Origin: DMER64 sp964542305
Lineage (GTDB): Bacteria; Bacteroidota; Bacteroidia; Bacteroidales; UBA932
Assembly (NCBI GenBank): GCA_964542305.1
Contig: CAZITX010000003.1
Coordinates: forward strand, 1 to 64,000
Length of the DNA: 64,000 nucleotides
Reading direction: 5' to 3'
Notes under the pieces: model-generated
Told to the model about the DNA's origin: nothing
What the model saw: the letters and a program-made list of their open reading frames with translations, nothing else
Database searches by the model: none
Translations under genes and position numbers: made by a program
In this document: piece by piece, positions 35,801 through 44,809 of the stretch
Layout: the number at the start of each line of letters is the position of its first letter
How positions within the stretch are numbered: the stretch's first letter is position 1

Positions 35801-36399
35801 CACATTCTTTGCAGGATATTGCCCAAATACTTGAAAAGGCTCAAAGTGAAGAAAACTTTCCTTCACGGGAAGTGCGTCTGGGCGGATTGGTCACCAATGT
35901 CACCTCGGCACTTTCAAAAAATTCAGGTCGTCCCTGGGGCACTTTTACACTGGAAGATTACAACTCCACACGTAAATTCACTCTTTTTGGAAAAGAATAC
36001 GAGCAGTTTCTGCCATACATGCGTCAAGGCGAAGCTTTGCTTATGAAATGTTCCCTCCAGGAACGTTTTTCGTACAAAAAGAAAAACGGGGCCGTCCAGG
36101 ACAAAGGGCCTAAGGAAAAAGAAGTCCGGATACTGGAAATTTCTTTACTGGCCAATGCCAAAGATACACTTAACACCATGACAATGTATCTGGATGTAGA
36201 GCAGATCAACGCATCCTTCCGTAAGGAACTGGTCAACATGCTTGCCGGAAATCCGGGAAAAATAACGGTACATTTTGTTCTGAAAGACAAGGGAAACAGG
36301 ATGGCGGTCAAGTTGTTTTCCCGTTCTCACCGGATAGATCTGACACCGGAACTCCTGAAGTGGATCCAAAAGAAAAACCTTGAATTCAACGTTGAATAA
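32812..36399 (+). CDS. dnaE: DNA polymerase III alpha subunit
   Basis: The 1195-aa replicative polymerase begins with the PHP domain (FVHLHVHTQYSILDGA). Next comes the Pol III catalytic region with the two-Asp motif LPDIDIDFADD and GPGRGSAAGS, then YRPGPMDYIP. The helix-hairpin-helix region and an OB-fold (VRLGGLVTNVTSALSKNSGRPWGTFTLEDY) follow. It copies the chromosome as part of the holoenzyme. Co-transcription with gpmI is likely from the 6-bp gap. It ends 5 bp from convergent ispD. Confidence 0.97.
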   Translation: MPSFVHLHVHTQYSILDGAAFIPQLFVKAHADKQAALAITDHGNMFGVKEFLDTAKNYPDIKPIVGCEVYVAPEGRLLRKNKEEATTCHLVLLAKDQQGYRNLIKLVSKAWIEGFYYKPRIDHELLEQYHEGLIAMSACLAGELPRLILADKLKEASQLILWYKQLFGQDYYIELQRHNTKLDIENAKTCYTLQKKIEPHLIALAREHNVKLAATNDVHFVNAEDAPAHDRLICVATNEDVADDNRKIRYTGEEYLKSSLEMSELFSDIPEALATTLEIADKVTPFEIDRKPLLPHFDIPQEFPDSNAYLRHLTYLGAERLYGQITPELRNRIDLELDTISEMGFPDYFLIVSDFIRAAREMDVWVGPGRGSAAGSVVAYCLGITLADPIRYGLLFERFLNKERASLPDIDIDFADDGRWKVLQYVENKYGKDHVSHVVTFGTMAARSAIKDVARVQRLPLAEAERLAKLIPDRLPEKDGRPQKINIENSLRYVPELQEALHSEDPLLSSTLEYARKLEGSVRNTGVHACAIIIGPENLTNHIPLSTGKDKDTGEDTLVSQYEGSLIEQVGMLKMDFLGLKTLSILRTAVENIKVNHNIDIDVNDIPLTDGPTYELFSRGDTVGVFQFESDGMRKWLRELKPTCLEDLIAMTALYRPGPMDYIPDFIDRKHGRKTITYDLPQMEKYLNETYGITVYQEQVMLLSQELAGFSGLEADKLRYAMGKKKRGEMEKLRVQFLKGGTDRGIDESVLKKIWVDWSAFAQYAFNKSHATCYSIISYQTGYLKANYPAEFMAAVLSRNRDNIDEVSKFMDECKRMDLKVLGPDVNESMHDFTVNKKGDIRFGMAGIKGVGYGAVENIIKAREQDGPFKDIYDFAERINLNTCNRKALESLVYAGAFDSLKEVKRHHYFLPCNKDGIFLDSLIRYGNMIQEEKNRDISSLFGEGSQSLAPPERPVPPHTALEAPEDLLKKEKEMVGIYLSSHPLDRFSFEMKHFTSHSLQDIAQILEKAQSEENFPSREVRLGGLVTNVTSALSKNSGRPWGTFTLEDYNSTRKFTLFGKEYEQFLPYMRQGEALLMKCSLQERFSYKKKNGAVQDKGPKEKEVRILEISLLANAKDTLNTMTMYLDVEQINASFRKELVNMLAGNPGKITVHFVLKDKGNRMAVKLFSRSHRIDLTPELLKWIQKKNLEFNVE

Positions 36400-36404
36400 A
36401 CGTT

Positions 36405-37106
36405 TTACTCCAGCCAATGGCTCAGTATTTCAATATCGCCGGGATACGTGATCTTGCTGTTTTTTTCATCACCCAATACAATGTATATCTTTTCCCGGTT
36501 CATGTAACGTCTTACTACTCCACAGTCATCGGTGGCAGAAAAAGCAGGTCCCGCCAGGGCGAATTCATACGCCTTCTTTAATACAGAAATCCTAAATGCC
36601 TGGGGAGTCTGTGCCCTCATAAACAAATCCCGTTCAGGGACTCTTATTACGTGTTCGTTGGCCGGACCTGTAAAAAACAATGTGTCTGTTACCGGAACGG
36701 CCACGCCTACTGCCTTGTGCTGATTCAAGGAAGCCAACACATCAGAGATGATCCGTTCGCTTACAAGAGGCCGGGCGGCGTCGTGCAATATTATGTTGTC
36801 CTCCGGTCTGTTTGAAAATGCTTTTATTGCGGCCAAAGAGGATTGGAACCTTTCCTTGCCGCCCTTAAGAATGTCACTCACTTTCTTCCACCCGTTATCG
36901 GAAACCATCTGACTAACCCGGCTGATTTCTTCCGGATCTACGACCAGGGCAATCTGGTCAATGCCGGGATGGTTTTCAAAAGCGTCCACGGCCCTTTCCA
37001 GGACGAGCCTTCCCTTCAGCTCCAAATACTGCTTAGGTACGTTCGTACCGTGCCGGGCACCGCGTCCGGCAGCCATTATTACTGCTATATTGGTTCTTTT
37101 TTTCAT
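36405..37106 (-). CDS. ispD: 2-C-methyl-D-erythritol 4-phosphate cytidylyltransferase
   Basis: The 233-aa nucleotidyltransferase has AVIMAAGRGARHGTNVPKQYLELKG, ILHDAARPLVS, VPVTDTLF and ATDDCGVVRR. It catalyses the third MEP-pathway step, two steps from IspE (also in this window). Its ATG overlaps the stop of the upstream serine hydrolase (ATGA). Confidence 0.95.
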   Translation of the reverse strand: MKKRTNIAVIMAAGRGARHGTNVPKQYLELKGRLVLERAVDAFENHPGIDQIALVVDPEEISRVSQMVSDNGWKKVSDILKGGKERFQSSLAAIKAFSNRPEDNIILHDAARPLVSERIISDVLASLNQHKAVGVAVPVTDTLFFTGPANEHVIRVPERDLFMRAQTPQAFRISVLKKAYEFALAGPAFSATDDCGVVRRYMNREKIYIVLGDEKNSKITYPGDIEILSHWLE

Positions 37107-38605
37107 TTATAATCCCTCACAAAAGGTCCCAGGTCGTCTCCAAAATCAATAGAAAAACTACCTGCCTGACCTGTATTTTCATTTATCACAAATGTCATAT
37201 CAAACGATTCATCCCTTGCATGGAAATGAAATGTGTTGCCTGTCACATGTTCCAGCAAAGCATCAATATCGTTGATCTGCAAACGAAGATCCCCGTTTTC
37301 TTCATAAACGGATGCCTGTCCAAATAATTCCTTGAAATAGCAACCTGTATAAACCTTGTTTTCAAGTTTTTGGACTACTTCTTTCTCAACCCTTGGTCTT
37401 CGCCCTGCAGGGGGCTGCATGTATTCTTCAAAAATTTTCGTTATCCAGTCTGAATCAACTCCCCGGTACATGTCAATGATCTGGCGAACAATGGCTGTCT
37501 GAGGGGAAGTCGTTGAACCCTGGTTCATCAGAACACTTACACCCAGATTCATTTCGGGCACCAGAACAACCCATGCCGTATAGCCTCCTGCCAGCCCCGT
37601 ATGGTTAATCAGTTTTCCCTGAACCCCTTGTTCCACACGCCATCCCTGGGCATAAAGGACAACCCTTTCATGATCCCAGCTGCATATAGTCTGCGGACTG
37701 AACAAATAATCTACCGTTTTTTCGGTTAGAATTTGCTGTTCCCCGTATTTTCCTTTATTCAGCCACATTTTCATCCATTGCCCCATATCATTCGCGTTGC
37801 ACATTATAAACGCGGCCGGGGAAACGGCCTGCATCCAGTCATATGAATCCTCCCTGTCATCCCTTGGTGTAAGCTTCAATCCATTATCCGTTTTATTGAG
37901 ACGGTATCCGTATGCAAAATTTTCGGCCGAAAAATAATGGTCTTTACCTGTGGTGGAATGATTCATTTCAAGCGGTTTGAAAATATACTCTTCTATAGCC
38001 TCTTCCCATGTCAGACCTGTGTATTTTTCAACAATCCGGGCAGCAATTGTATATAGCGCGTTGCAATAAGCATAAGTTGTTCTGAAGCTGTAAGTGGGTT
38101 TTACCAGTCGGAACATCCTGTATAAATCATCCCTTCCGTAGCCCAGGGCCGGAATAACGTCCATTGCCTGAGGCTGAAACCCTGTCTTATGGTTCATAAT
38201 ATCCTGCACCAGGTAATTTTCCGTAACCCAGGGATCGTACAACCTGAAATCCGGAAGATGATCCACTACGCGATCTGTCCATTTTACGTAACCCCTGTCT
38301 ACCATCATTCCCATCAAAGCGGCGGTAAAAGCTTTACTGGTGGACGCATTGACAAACAATGTGTATTGGTTGGCACCGGCAGAGCCCTTATCAGCCCTGA
38401 GCGTTCCCGATCCTTCTGCGTAAATGGTCTCCCCGTCTTTGACTACTGTAAGCGCCATTGCAGGAACGTTCCATTTTTTTTGCACCTGTGCGGCGATTTT
38501 TTTGATTTCTTTTACGTAAGGGGCCTGGGGTACCTGTTGTGCATATAGCGACAAACTGCTGACAGCCAGAACACAAACAAAAGCGGTTAAACGGGTGAAT
38601 TTCAT
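37103..38605 (-). CDS. exported serine hydrolase, class C beta-lactamase/PBP-like
   Basis: The 500-aa product has a signal peptide (FTRLTAFVCVLAVSSLSLYAQQ). The serine beta-lactamase fold is shown by SxxK in NASTSKAFTAALM, the YxN-type YCN in TTYAYCNALY and HTGLAGGYTAWV near the third motif. The C-terminal 120 residues look like the DUF3471-type beta domain. Such periplasmic proteins can be DD-peptidases, esterases or D-amino-acid hydrolases; resistance cannot be inferred. The start at 38605 is chosen for the signal peptide. Confidence 0.85.
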   Translation of the reverse strand: MKFTRLTAFVCVLAVSSLSLYAQQVPQAPYVKEIKKIAAQVQKKWNVPAMALTVVKDGETIYAEGSGTLRADKGSAGANQYTLFVNASTSKAFTAALMGMMVDRGYVKWTDRVVDHLPDFRLYDPWVTENYLVQDIMNHKTGFQPQAMDVIPALGYGRDDLYRMFRLVKPTYSFRTTYAYCNALYTIAARIVEKYTGLTWEEAIEEYIFKPLEMNHSTTGKDHYFSAENFAYGYRLNKTDNGLKLTPRDDREDSYDWMQAVSPAAFIMCNANDMGQWMKMWLNKGKYGEQQILTEKTVDYLFSPQTICSWDHERVVLYAQGWRVEQGVQGKLINHTGLAGGYTAWVVLVPEMNLGVSVLMNQGSTTSPQTAIVRQIIDMYRGVDSDWITKIFEEYMQPPAGRRPRVEKEVVQKLENKVYTGCYFKELFGQASVYEENGDLRLQINDIDALLEHVTGNTFHFHARDESFDMTFVINENTGQAGSFSIDFGDDLGPFVRDYK

Positions 38606-38660
38606 GATTTTGGGTTTATTGATATGTAAAAGTACAAAGAAATCCTTAATTTTACCCGGT

Positions 38661-39170
38661 ATGCACATTACTTTCACCCCTATCCGGACCACGGAACAGA
38701 TCAAGGATTTGTGTCAAATGGCACACATTATTTGGCATGAAGCTTATGTAAATATGCTTTCTTCAGAACAGCTCCGTTATATGCTTGATTTATTTTTCAC
38801 CCCGCGTGTTATTGAAAAACAGATCAAAAAAGAAAAATATGTGTATCGTTTTGTTTTGGCAAACGGCATTCGTGCGGGTTTTTTTGGAGTGTGTCCGCGT
38901 CTGGAAGGAAACACACTCTTTTTAAGCAAAATATACCTTTTAAAAGAATACCGGGGAAGCGGATTGTTTGAAGCTTCCATGGAACAGATCGTTCGTTTGG
39001 CCGGAGAATACGGCTTGCCGGCCATCCGGCTTCATGTCAACAAAAACAACCACAGGGCGTTAAAAGCATACATCCGGTTCGGGTTTCAGATCACCGAATC
39101 GGATGTATTTGATATTGGTCGCGGGTACGTTATGGATGATCATATTCTGGAATACGTCATCCCCGACTGA
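38661..39170 (+). CDS. GNAT-family N-acetyltransferase
   Basis: The 169-aa protein has the GNAT fold: MAHIIWHEAYVNMLSSEQLRYML at the front, LSKIYLLKEYRGSGLFEASMEQ as the acetyl-CoA loop region, and VNKNNHRALKAYIRFGFQI at the end. Substrate unknown. ATG at 38661 is preferred over an upstream start at 38595, which would overlap the hydrolase gene. It converges on secDF with 8 bp between stops. Confidence 0.85.
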   Translation: MHITFTPIRTTEQIKDLCQMAHIIWHEAYVNMLSSEQLRYMLDLFFTPRVIEKQIKKEKYVYRFVLANGIRAGFFGVCPRLEGNTLFLSKIYLLKEYRGSGLFEASMEQIVRLAGEYGLPAIRLHVNKNNHRALKAYIRFGFQITESDVFDIGRGYVMDDHILEYVIPD

Positions 39171-39178
39171 ATCCGCCT

Positions 39179-42100
39179 TTATTTGGTTGCTTTCTTGTGC
39201 TCTTTTTTACTTTCCGGATTCCTTCCCCTTCTCCACAAATCATATACAACGGGAGTGGAAATGGCAACTGAAGTAAACGGGCATATAGCAACACCTATGG
39301 CCAGCCCTACGGCAAAACCGCGGATCACTTCCCCGCCGAATATGGCAATGGCAAGTAATACCACAATGGTTGTAACGGAGGTGTTGACCGTACGGGACAA
39401 TGTGGAATTCAAAGCTTCGTTGATGTTTTCCTTCAGATCCCGTTTTGGATACAAAGTCCGGTATTCACGTATTCTGTCAAAAATAACCACCGTGTCGTTC
39501 AATGAATAACCGATAATGGTCAGAATGGCCGCTATGAATTGCTGATCCACATCCAGGGTGAAGGGCAAAACTCCTGTAAAAATGGAGAAGAAGCCCATCA
39601 CAAAAATGGTGTTGAAGATCAGTGACACCAGACCACCGGTACCCCATACCCAGTTGCGGAAGCGGGCTGCAATATAGAGGAATATGGCCAGACAGGAGAG
39701 CAGGATGGCAATAACGGCATCGCGCTTGATATCGCTGGCCACCGTGGGACCCACTTTTTCAGAGCTTATGATCCCGTTGGGATTGTCCATGGTGGAAAGG
39801 AAATCTTCCAGGGTTACGGGATTTACGTAAAATTCTTTCACGGCGTTGAAGAGCATCTCGTCTACCAGTTCGTCGGCTTCGGTACTTTCGTCTTCGATCA
39901 TGAATTTTGTGGTGATACGCATTTGGCTGTTGCCGCCGAATTCTTTCACTTCCACACCGCCTTCAAAAGCTTCTATCACATTGGCACGAACGGCCTCTGC
40001 GGACACCTCCTGGTCAAAACGCACTACGTAAGTCCGGCCTCCTGTAAAATCAACGCCGTAGGTAAACCCTTTCGTAAAGATGAAGGCCATTCCCACAACG
40101 ATGACTGCCAGACCGGCAATATAGAAGGTCTTGCGTTTTTCTATGAATTTAATTTTTGTGTGCTGCAGGAACTCACGGGTATATTTGTTGTTAAAGGTTA
40201 TGGGTTTGTTCCTTGCAAGGCGCCCCTCAAACAACAATCTTGTGATGAATATGGAGGTAAGCAGTGAAGTAATGATACCGATTACCAATGTGGTTGCAAA
40301 GCCCTGTACGGGACCCGAACCGAAAAGCATCAGGATGATACCCGTAATGAGTGTCGTAATGTTTCCGTCCAGGATGGCTGAATACGCATTCTTGTAACCG
40401 TCTGCCACTGCCAGCCGCAGGGCTTTTCCGGATCTCAGTTCTTCTTTGATGCGTTCGTAAATGATCACGTTCGCATCCACCGCCATACCCAGGGTCAGTA
40501 CAATACCGGCTATACCGGGCAATGTCAATACGGCCCCGAACGAAACGAGTGCCCCGAACAGGAACAATACGTTACAAATAAGGGCTGCTGCAGATATCCA
40601 ACCGGCACGGTTGTAGAAAAATATCATGTATACCAGCACCAGCATGAAGGCTATGGCAAAAGAGGACAAACCGGAACTGATGGATCGGGATCCCAAAGAG
40701 GGACCTACCACGCTTTCCTGGACAATGCTTGTAGGAGCCGGAAGCTTCCCTGATTTCAAAACGTTCACCAGGTCATCGGCTTCATCAGAAGTGAACTCAC
40801 CGGTGATTTCAGAACGACCTCCTGTAATTTCCGTGTTTACCCTGGGATACGAATATACCATCCCATCCAGTACAACGGCAATACATTTTCCAATATTGTC
40901 AGCGGTCATCCGGGCCCAGACACGAGCACCCTCTGCATTCATACCCATACTTACCGTAGGAGCTCCTCCCGTGGCCTGGTTGTATTGTTTGCTGGCATCG
41001 GTTATCACACCACCGTCCAGGGGTGCTTGTCCGTCACGGGTATTGACCTTAATGGCTATCAATTCAAAATAAACCTCATTTACCTTGTCCGGCTTTACTG
41101 TCCATAACGGACGCATGTCTGCAGGAAGGACGGCCTGCACCTGTGGCATGTTCAGCCAGGTATTGATAAGCGCCGTATCGCGGTAATGTGCACGGCCCAG
41201 GCTTGGTCCCGGAGCCAGCTGCCCGTTATAAACATTGGGATTAAGGACATTGAACAAAGGGTTTTGTTTGGCCCATTGTGTCATATCCTCGGAGAGGGAG
41301 TCCTGTTGCGCCAGCTGGGCCAGCAGGTCTTCCGCCTCTTCCGTTTCCTCAACCGCAGCATCTTCTCCGGGTGCGGCAGATGTAATATCGGCCAGGTAAT
41401 CACGAATGACACGGTTGGCTTCTTCCAGAGCGGAGTATACCTCGGAATTTTCGTAAGTTTCCCAGAATTCCAGTGAAGCGGTACCCTGCAACAATTTACG
41501 CACACGTTCCGGTTCTTTTACACCCGGCAACTCCACCAGGATCCTGCCGGTTGTTCCCAGACGCTGAATATTTGGCTGGGTAACCCCAAAGCGGTCAATA
41601 CGGTTACGCAATACGTTGAAGGAGTTGGCCATGGCAGACTCGGCCTCGGTCCGGATAATGCGGATTACTTCCTCATTGGTCGTCTCGGGTTTGATGCGCT
41701 CCCGCATGTCGTAAGTTCCAAAGACCCGGGAAAGCCTGTCGCCCGGGGCAACCTGTTCCCACGACTCGGCAAATAAGGTAACATAATCGGAACGGGAACC
41801 TTCCCGAACCTGTTGATTGGTCAGATCAATAGCCTGGTTGAACAAGGGGTCCTCGCTGTAATCCGCCAATGCACGGATCAGGCTCTCCAATTTGACTTCC
41901 ATCATTACGTTCATACCGCCCTTCAAGTCAAGACCAAGACTGATCTCTTTCTCTTTGACTTGTTTGAACGTAAATCCCAGGTAGACTTTTTCCGGGGTTA
42001 TGGAATCAATGTAATAACTGTTTTTCGCGTTTCTCAGAGAATCCAGGAAGAAAGCCTGGTCCAGTTCGCTGATATTCGCATATTCCGGAGTTTTCTGAAC

Positions 42101-42235
42101 CTCAACAACTGCCTTTTCGGCATATTTAGCCGCTTTGTTTTCCTGAATCTTGGTTACTGCAGTAAAAGATAACTGGTAAAGACAAGCTGCTGCGATGAGT
42201 AACGCCACCAGACGGATGGCACCTTTACTTTGCAT
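39179..42235 (-). CDS. secDF: SecD-SecF fusion protein-export membrane protein
   Basis: The 1018-aa protein joins SecD and SecF, as is common in Bacteroidota. SecD part: LGLDLKGGMNVMMEV, the large P1 periplasmic domain, GMAVDANVIIYERIKEEL. SecF part: GVDFTGGRTYVVRF and SLNDTVVIFDRIREY. About twelve transmembrane helices are predicted by eye. It uses proton motive force to pull preproteins through SecYEG. Confidence 0.96.
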   Translation of the reverse strand: MQSKGAIRLVALLIAAACLYQLSFTAVTKIQENKAAKYAEKAVVEVQKTPEYANISELDQAFFLDSLRNAKNSYYIDSITPEKVYLGFTFKQVKEKEISLGLDLKGGMNVMMEVKLESLIRALADYSEDPLFNQAIDLTNQQVREGSRSDYVTLFAESWEQVAPGDRLSRVFGTYDMRERIKPETTNEEVIRIIRTEAESAMANSFNVLRNRIDRFGVTQPNIQRLGTTGRILVELPGVKEPERVRKLLQGTASLEFWETYENSEVYSALEEANRVIRDYLADITSAAPGEDAAVEETEEAEDLLAQLAQQDSLSEDMTQWAKQNPLFNVLNPNVYNGQLAPGPSLGRAHYRDTALINTWLNMPQVQAVLPADMRPLWTVKPDKVNEVYFELIAIKVNTRDGQAPLDGGVITDASKQYNQATGGAPTVSMGMNAEGARVWARMTADNIGKCIAVVLDGMVYSYPRVNTEITGGRSEITGEFTSDEADDLVNVLKSGKLPAPTSIVQESVVGPSLGSRSISSGLSSFAIAFMLVLVYMIFFYNRAGWISAAALICNVLFLFGALVSFGAVLTLPGIAGIVLTLGMAVDANVIIYERIKEELRSGKALRLAVADGYKNAYSAILDGNITTLITGIILMLFGSGPVQGFATTLVIGIITSLLTSIFITRLLFEGRLARNKPITFNNKYTREFLQHTKIKFIEKRKTFYIAGLAVIVVGMAFIFTKGFTYGVDFTGGRTYVVRFDQEVSAEAVRANVIEAFEGGVEVKEFGGNSQMRITTKFMIEDESTEADELVDEMLFNAVKEFYVNPVTLEDFLSTMDNPNGIISSEKVGPTVASDIKRDAVIAILLSCLAIFLYIAARFRNWVWGTGGLVSLIFNTIFVMGFFSIFTGVLPFTLDVDQQFIAAILTIIGYSLNDTVVIFDRIREYRTLYPKRDLKENINEALNSTLSRTVNTSVTTIVVLLAIAIFGGEVIRGFAVGLAIGVAICPFTSVAISTPVVYDLWRRGRNPESKKEHKKATK

Positions 42236-42279
42236 AATCTAATTATTATTTATTTGTATAAGTCAGGTAAAATAGGGTG

Positions 42280-42287
42280 CAAATGTA
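42280..42287 (-). promoter_or_regulatory. -7 box TACATTTG for secDF
   Basis: The consensus minus-strand box lies 44 nt before the secDF start; the divergent PD40/SPOR gene has its own box 20 bp away. Confidence 0.5.
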
Positions 42288-42307
42288 ATATTTTTTCCCT
42301 AATTAAT

Positions 42308-42315
42308 TAACTTTG
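42308..42315 (+). promoter_or_regulatory. -7 box TAACTTTG for the 42336 gene
   Basis: A consensus TAnnTTTG lies 20 nt before the ATG. The G of the box is also the first base of a GTG codon, an in-frame but unlikely start. Confidence 0.5.
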
Positions 42316-42335
42316 TGGTTCGCATTTGCCTTTTT

Positions 42336-44312
42336 ATGCCGGATAAACTTCTCATAAAAATCTATTTGTTTGTGGGTCTTCTGTTTCCCACAACTTTTAT
42401 ATATGCTCAATTGTCTCCTGCAGACACCTTGTTCCGGGAAGGTGAGCGGTTGCGGATCGCTTATGAATTTGAACGTGCACGGGAAGCTTATACACGGGCT
42501 ATGGGTTTTTCAAATGATTCGCTTTTCATTGCCCGCGCACGGCAAAAACGCGTATTATGCGATAACGGACTCATTCTTGGCAAATACGTGGTCAGTCCAC
42601 ATGTTTTGGGACGCACCGTTGTTCCTGCAGCAGATTTGCCGCTTTATTACGATCTGGCACCGTCCGGCTTTTGGGCATTGACTCCGGAATCCCTTCTTGC
42701 CCTTGTAAATGACAACGGATCACACCCACACCCGTTGTTTTACAGACCCACACTGGAACGAATGGTATTTGCCGCCGGGGATACCACCCGAAACTCGGCG
42801 TTGGATCTTTTTATGATCCGGCGTAAAGACACGCTGGCCGGCGACAGTGTGTTCTGGGAACCGCCTGTCCGTTTGGGATCGCACGTTAATTCTCCGGGAA
42901 ATGAACAATTTCCGGTTTTAAGTGCCGACGGCAAAACGTTGTATTTCACCTCTGACGGACTTCCCGGAATGGGAGGTATGAGTCTCTACACGAGCCGGTG
43001 GAATGAAGACACCCAAAATTGGGACATTGCGCAGAACATGGGCATTCCGTTTTCTTCTACTTCCAACGATATGCTATACATGCTGTCGGATGATTCCCGT
43101 TATTTTTACTTTGCTTCCGACCGCGCCGCGCCTGAAGATTCTTTGGTTTTATACAAAGCAGCCTACGAAAGTTCTCCCGTTAAAGTGCGTCCCGCTTCGG
43201 TTGCCGAGTTGAGGGAAATCGCCTCCCTTCCTTTGTCTGTCGGGGAAAAAGAAGTGTCCCGGAAAAACAACGACCAGGAGGTCTTCCCGGCCGGGGACAC
43301 CGTACACGCTAAAGACGATGGGCGTGCTGTTCCCGACTCGGTCCTTCAAAAAACGCAACAAGCAACGCAACATTACGCAGAATTGGTCAAAACGGTCCGT
43401 GACCTGACTGCCCGGGTAAGAGAATACGAAAGGAAACTGGACAGCATGCGTGTTTTGTATCAATCCCTTTCACGTGAAGAAGACCGGCAAGGCGTAGCAA
43501 ATACCATACGGGAAGAAGAATTCAACATGATGGATCTGCAGGAAACACTGCGTTACACCCGGCGAGCCGCAAGAGATATTGAAGATATGTTCCTGTCTTA
43601 CGGAGTGCTTCCTCCTTTGGCAGAACCTGCTGCCAATACTGTTGCCATTGCAAAAGATACTACCGGCCCCACACGTTTTCATCCTGAAAAACAACGTTAT
43701 GTTTCCCTTCAAAACCATGTCTTTTTGGCTCCTGTCCCTGAAATTCCCGCTATAGACCTTACATTCCGTATTGAAGAAACATCGGAGATTGTGCCGTGGG
43801 AAAATGAACCGATGGGCCTTTATTACCGCATTCAGCTATTTACCGTCACCCGGACAGTTACCCCGGATCAATTGAAGGGTATCAGTCCTGTTTTTGAAGT
43901 TCCCGTGGGAAACCGCTATGTTTATTATGCCGGACAATTCTATTCTTACGAGGATGCTTTGAAAGCGTTGTCAACAATACGCAGACAGGGTATAAGAGGT
44001 GCTATTCCCGTGGCTTTTTTCCGGGGAGAATCCATTTCCGTACAGGAAGGTCGCAGGCGGGAAGCCGAAAACCGGACCGCACCTGAAGGAACCGGGATAT
44101 ATCAGGTATTCCTGGGCAGCGGAGAGATTCCGGCCGGTTTGGTTTCACTGGTTGGCGAACTGTCAGACAAAGACATCATGAAGGTCGTAACCGAAACCCG
44201 CACCGATTATTTCATAGGACCGTTCAGCACCCTTTCTCAGGCCGAAAACCTTGTCTCGGCATTGAAGGAGAAAGGCTTTTCCGGCGTTGAAGTGCAACCC
44301 GTAACCAATTAA
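42336..44312 (+). CDS. exported PD40-repeat and SPOR-like protein
   Basis: The 658-aa product has a signal peptide (IKIYLFVGLLFPTTFIYAQ), an N-terminal TPR-like helix pair (AYEFERAREAYTRAMG), and PD40 propeller motifs (FPVLSADGKTLYFTSDGLPGMGGMSLY). A coiled coil covers residues about 340-420 (TARVREYERKLDSMRVLYQSL). Two C-terminal SPOR-like repeats follow (YYRIQLFTVTRTV, and KVVTETRTDYFIGPFSTLSQAENLVSALKEKGF). SPOR domains bind denuded peptidoglycan, so a cell-envelope role is likely. The usual OmpA domain of PD40 proteins is missing. It leads nfeD-floA with 11-bp and 15-bp gaps. Confidence 0.75.
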   Translation: MPDKLLIKIYLFVGLLFPTTFIYAQLSPADTLFREGERLRIAYEFERAREAYTRAMGFSNDSLFIARARQKRVLCDNGLILGKYVVSPHVLGRTVVPAADLPLYYDLAPSGFWALTPESLLALVNDNGSHPHPLFYRPTLERMVFAAGDTTRNSALDLFMIRRKDTLAGDSVFWEPPVRLGSHVNSPGNEQFPVLSADGKTLYFTSDGLPGMGGMSLYTSRWNEDTQNWDIAQNMGIPFSSTSNDMLYMLSDDSRYFYFASDRAAPEDSLVLYKAAYESSPVKVRPASVAELREIASLPLSVGEKEVSRKNNDQEVFPAGDTVHAKDDGRAVPDSVLQKTQQATQHYAELVKTVRDLTARVREYERKLDSMRVLYQSLSREEDRQGVANTIREEEFNMMDLQETLRYTRRAARDIEDMFLSYGVLPPLAEPAANTVAIAKDTTGPTRFHPEKQRYVSLQNHVFLAPVPEIPAIDLTFRIEETSEIVPWENEPMGLYYRIQLFTVTRTVTPDQLKGISPVFEVPVGNRYVYYAGQFYSYEDALKALSTIRRQGIRGAIPVAFFRGESISVQEGRRREAENRTAPEGTGIYQVFLGSGEIPAGLVSLVGELSDKDIMKVVTETRTDYFIGPFSTLSQAENLVSALKEKGFSGVEVQPVTN

Positions 44313-44323
44313 AAAATAAAAAT

Positions 44324-44794
44324 ATGGGATTAATTATCACCCTCATTGTCATTGGCCTTCTGTTGTTGATCGCCGAGATGATTGTAATTCCCGGATTCGG
44401 CATAGCCGGCATCCTGGGTCTGGCCAGTTTTATTGGAGCTATTGTACTGGCATTTACACAATTCGGCACTACCGTCGGATTTGTTGTTTTATTTGTATCC
44501 CTGATCGTTTGCGGCATATTGATCTTCTTTGTCCTTCGTTCCAAAACCTGGCGCAAAATTACCCTGAAACAGAATATAGAAGACAAAGCGCTCCAGTCTC
44601 CTGCCGAGAATGGGATCACGGTGGGCATGGAGGGCGTTAGCCTGACACGTCTGAACCCATCCGGAAACGGCCGGTTTGGTGACGTCACGGTGGAAGTACG
44701 TTCCGCACAGGAACTCGTTCCTCCCAAAACCCCGATTAAAGTGGTCTATATCGAGGGATTGAGTATATTTGTATCTCCCATTGAAAACAATTAA
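44324..44794 (+). CDS. NfeD-family membrane protein
   Basis: The 156-aa protein has two or three N-terminal membrane segments (LIITLIVIGLLLLIAEMIVIPGFGIAGILGLASF) and a C-terminal OB-fold (GMEGVSLTRLNPSGNGRFGDVTVEVRS). NfeD proteins are encoded next to stomatin/flotillin partners, as here with floA 15 bp downstream. Confidence 0.9.
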   Translation: MGLIITLIVIGLLLLIAEMIVIPGFGIAGILGLASFIGAIVLAFTQFGTTVGFVVLFVSLIVCGILIFFVLRSKTWRKITLKQNIEDKALQSPAENGITVGMEGVSLTRLNPSGNGRFGDVTVEVRSAQELVPPKTPIKVVYIEGLSIFVSPIENN

Positions 44795-44809
44795 CAAAAA
44801 GAAAATATT

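Noticed and set aside
37103..38605. Calling the serine hydrolase a resistance beta-lactamase
   Set aside because: The SxxK/YxN pattern is shared by many esterases and peptidases, and the DUF3471-like tail is typical of non-resistance members.
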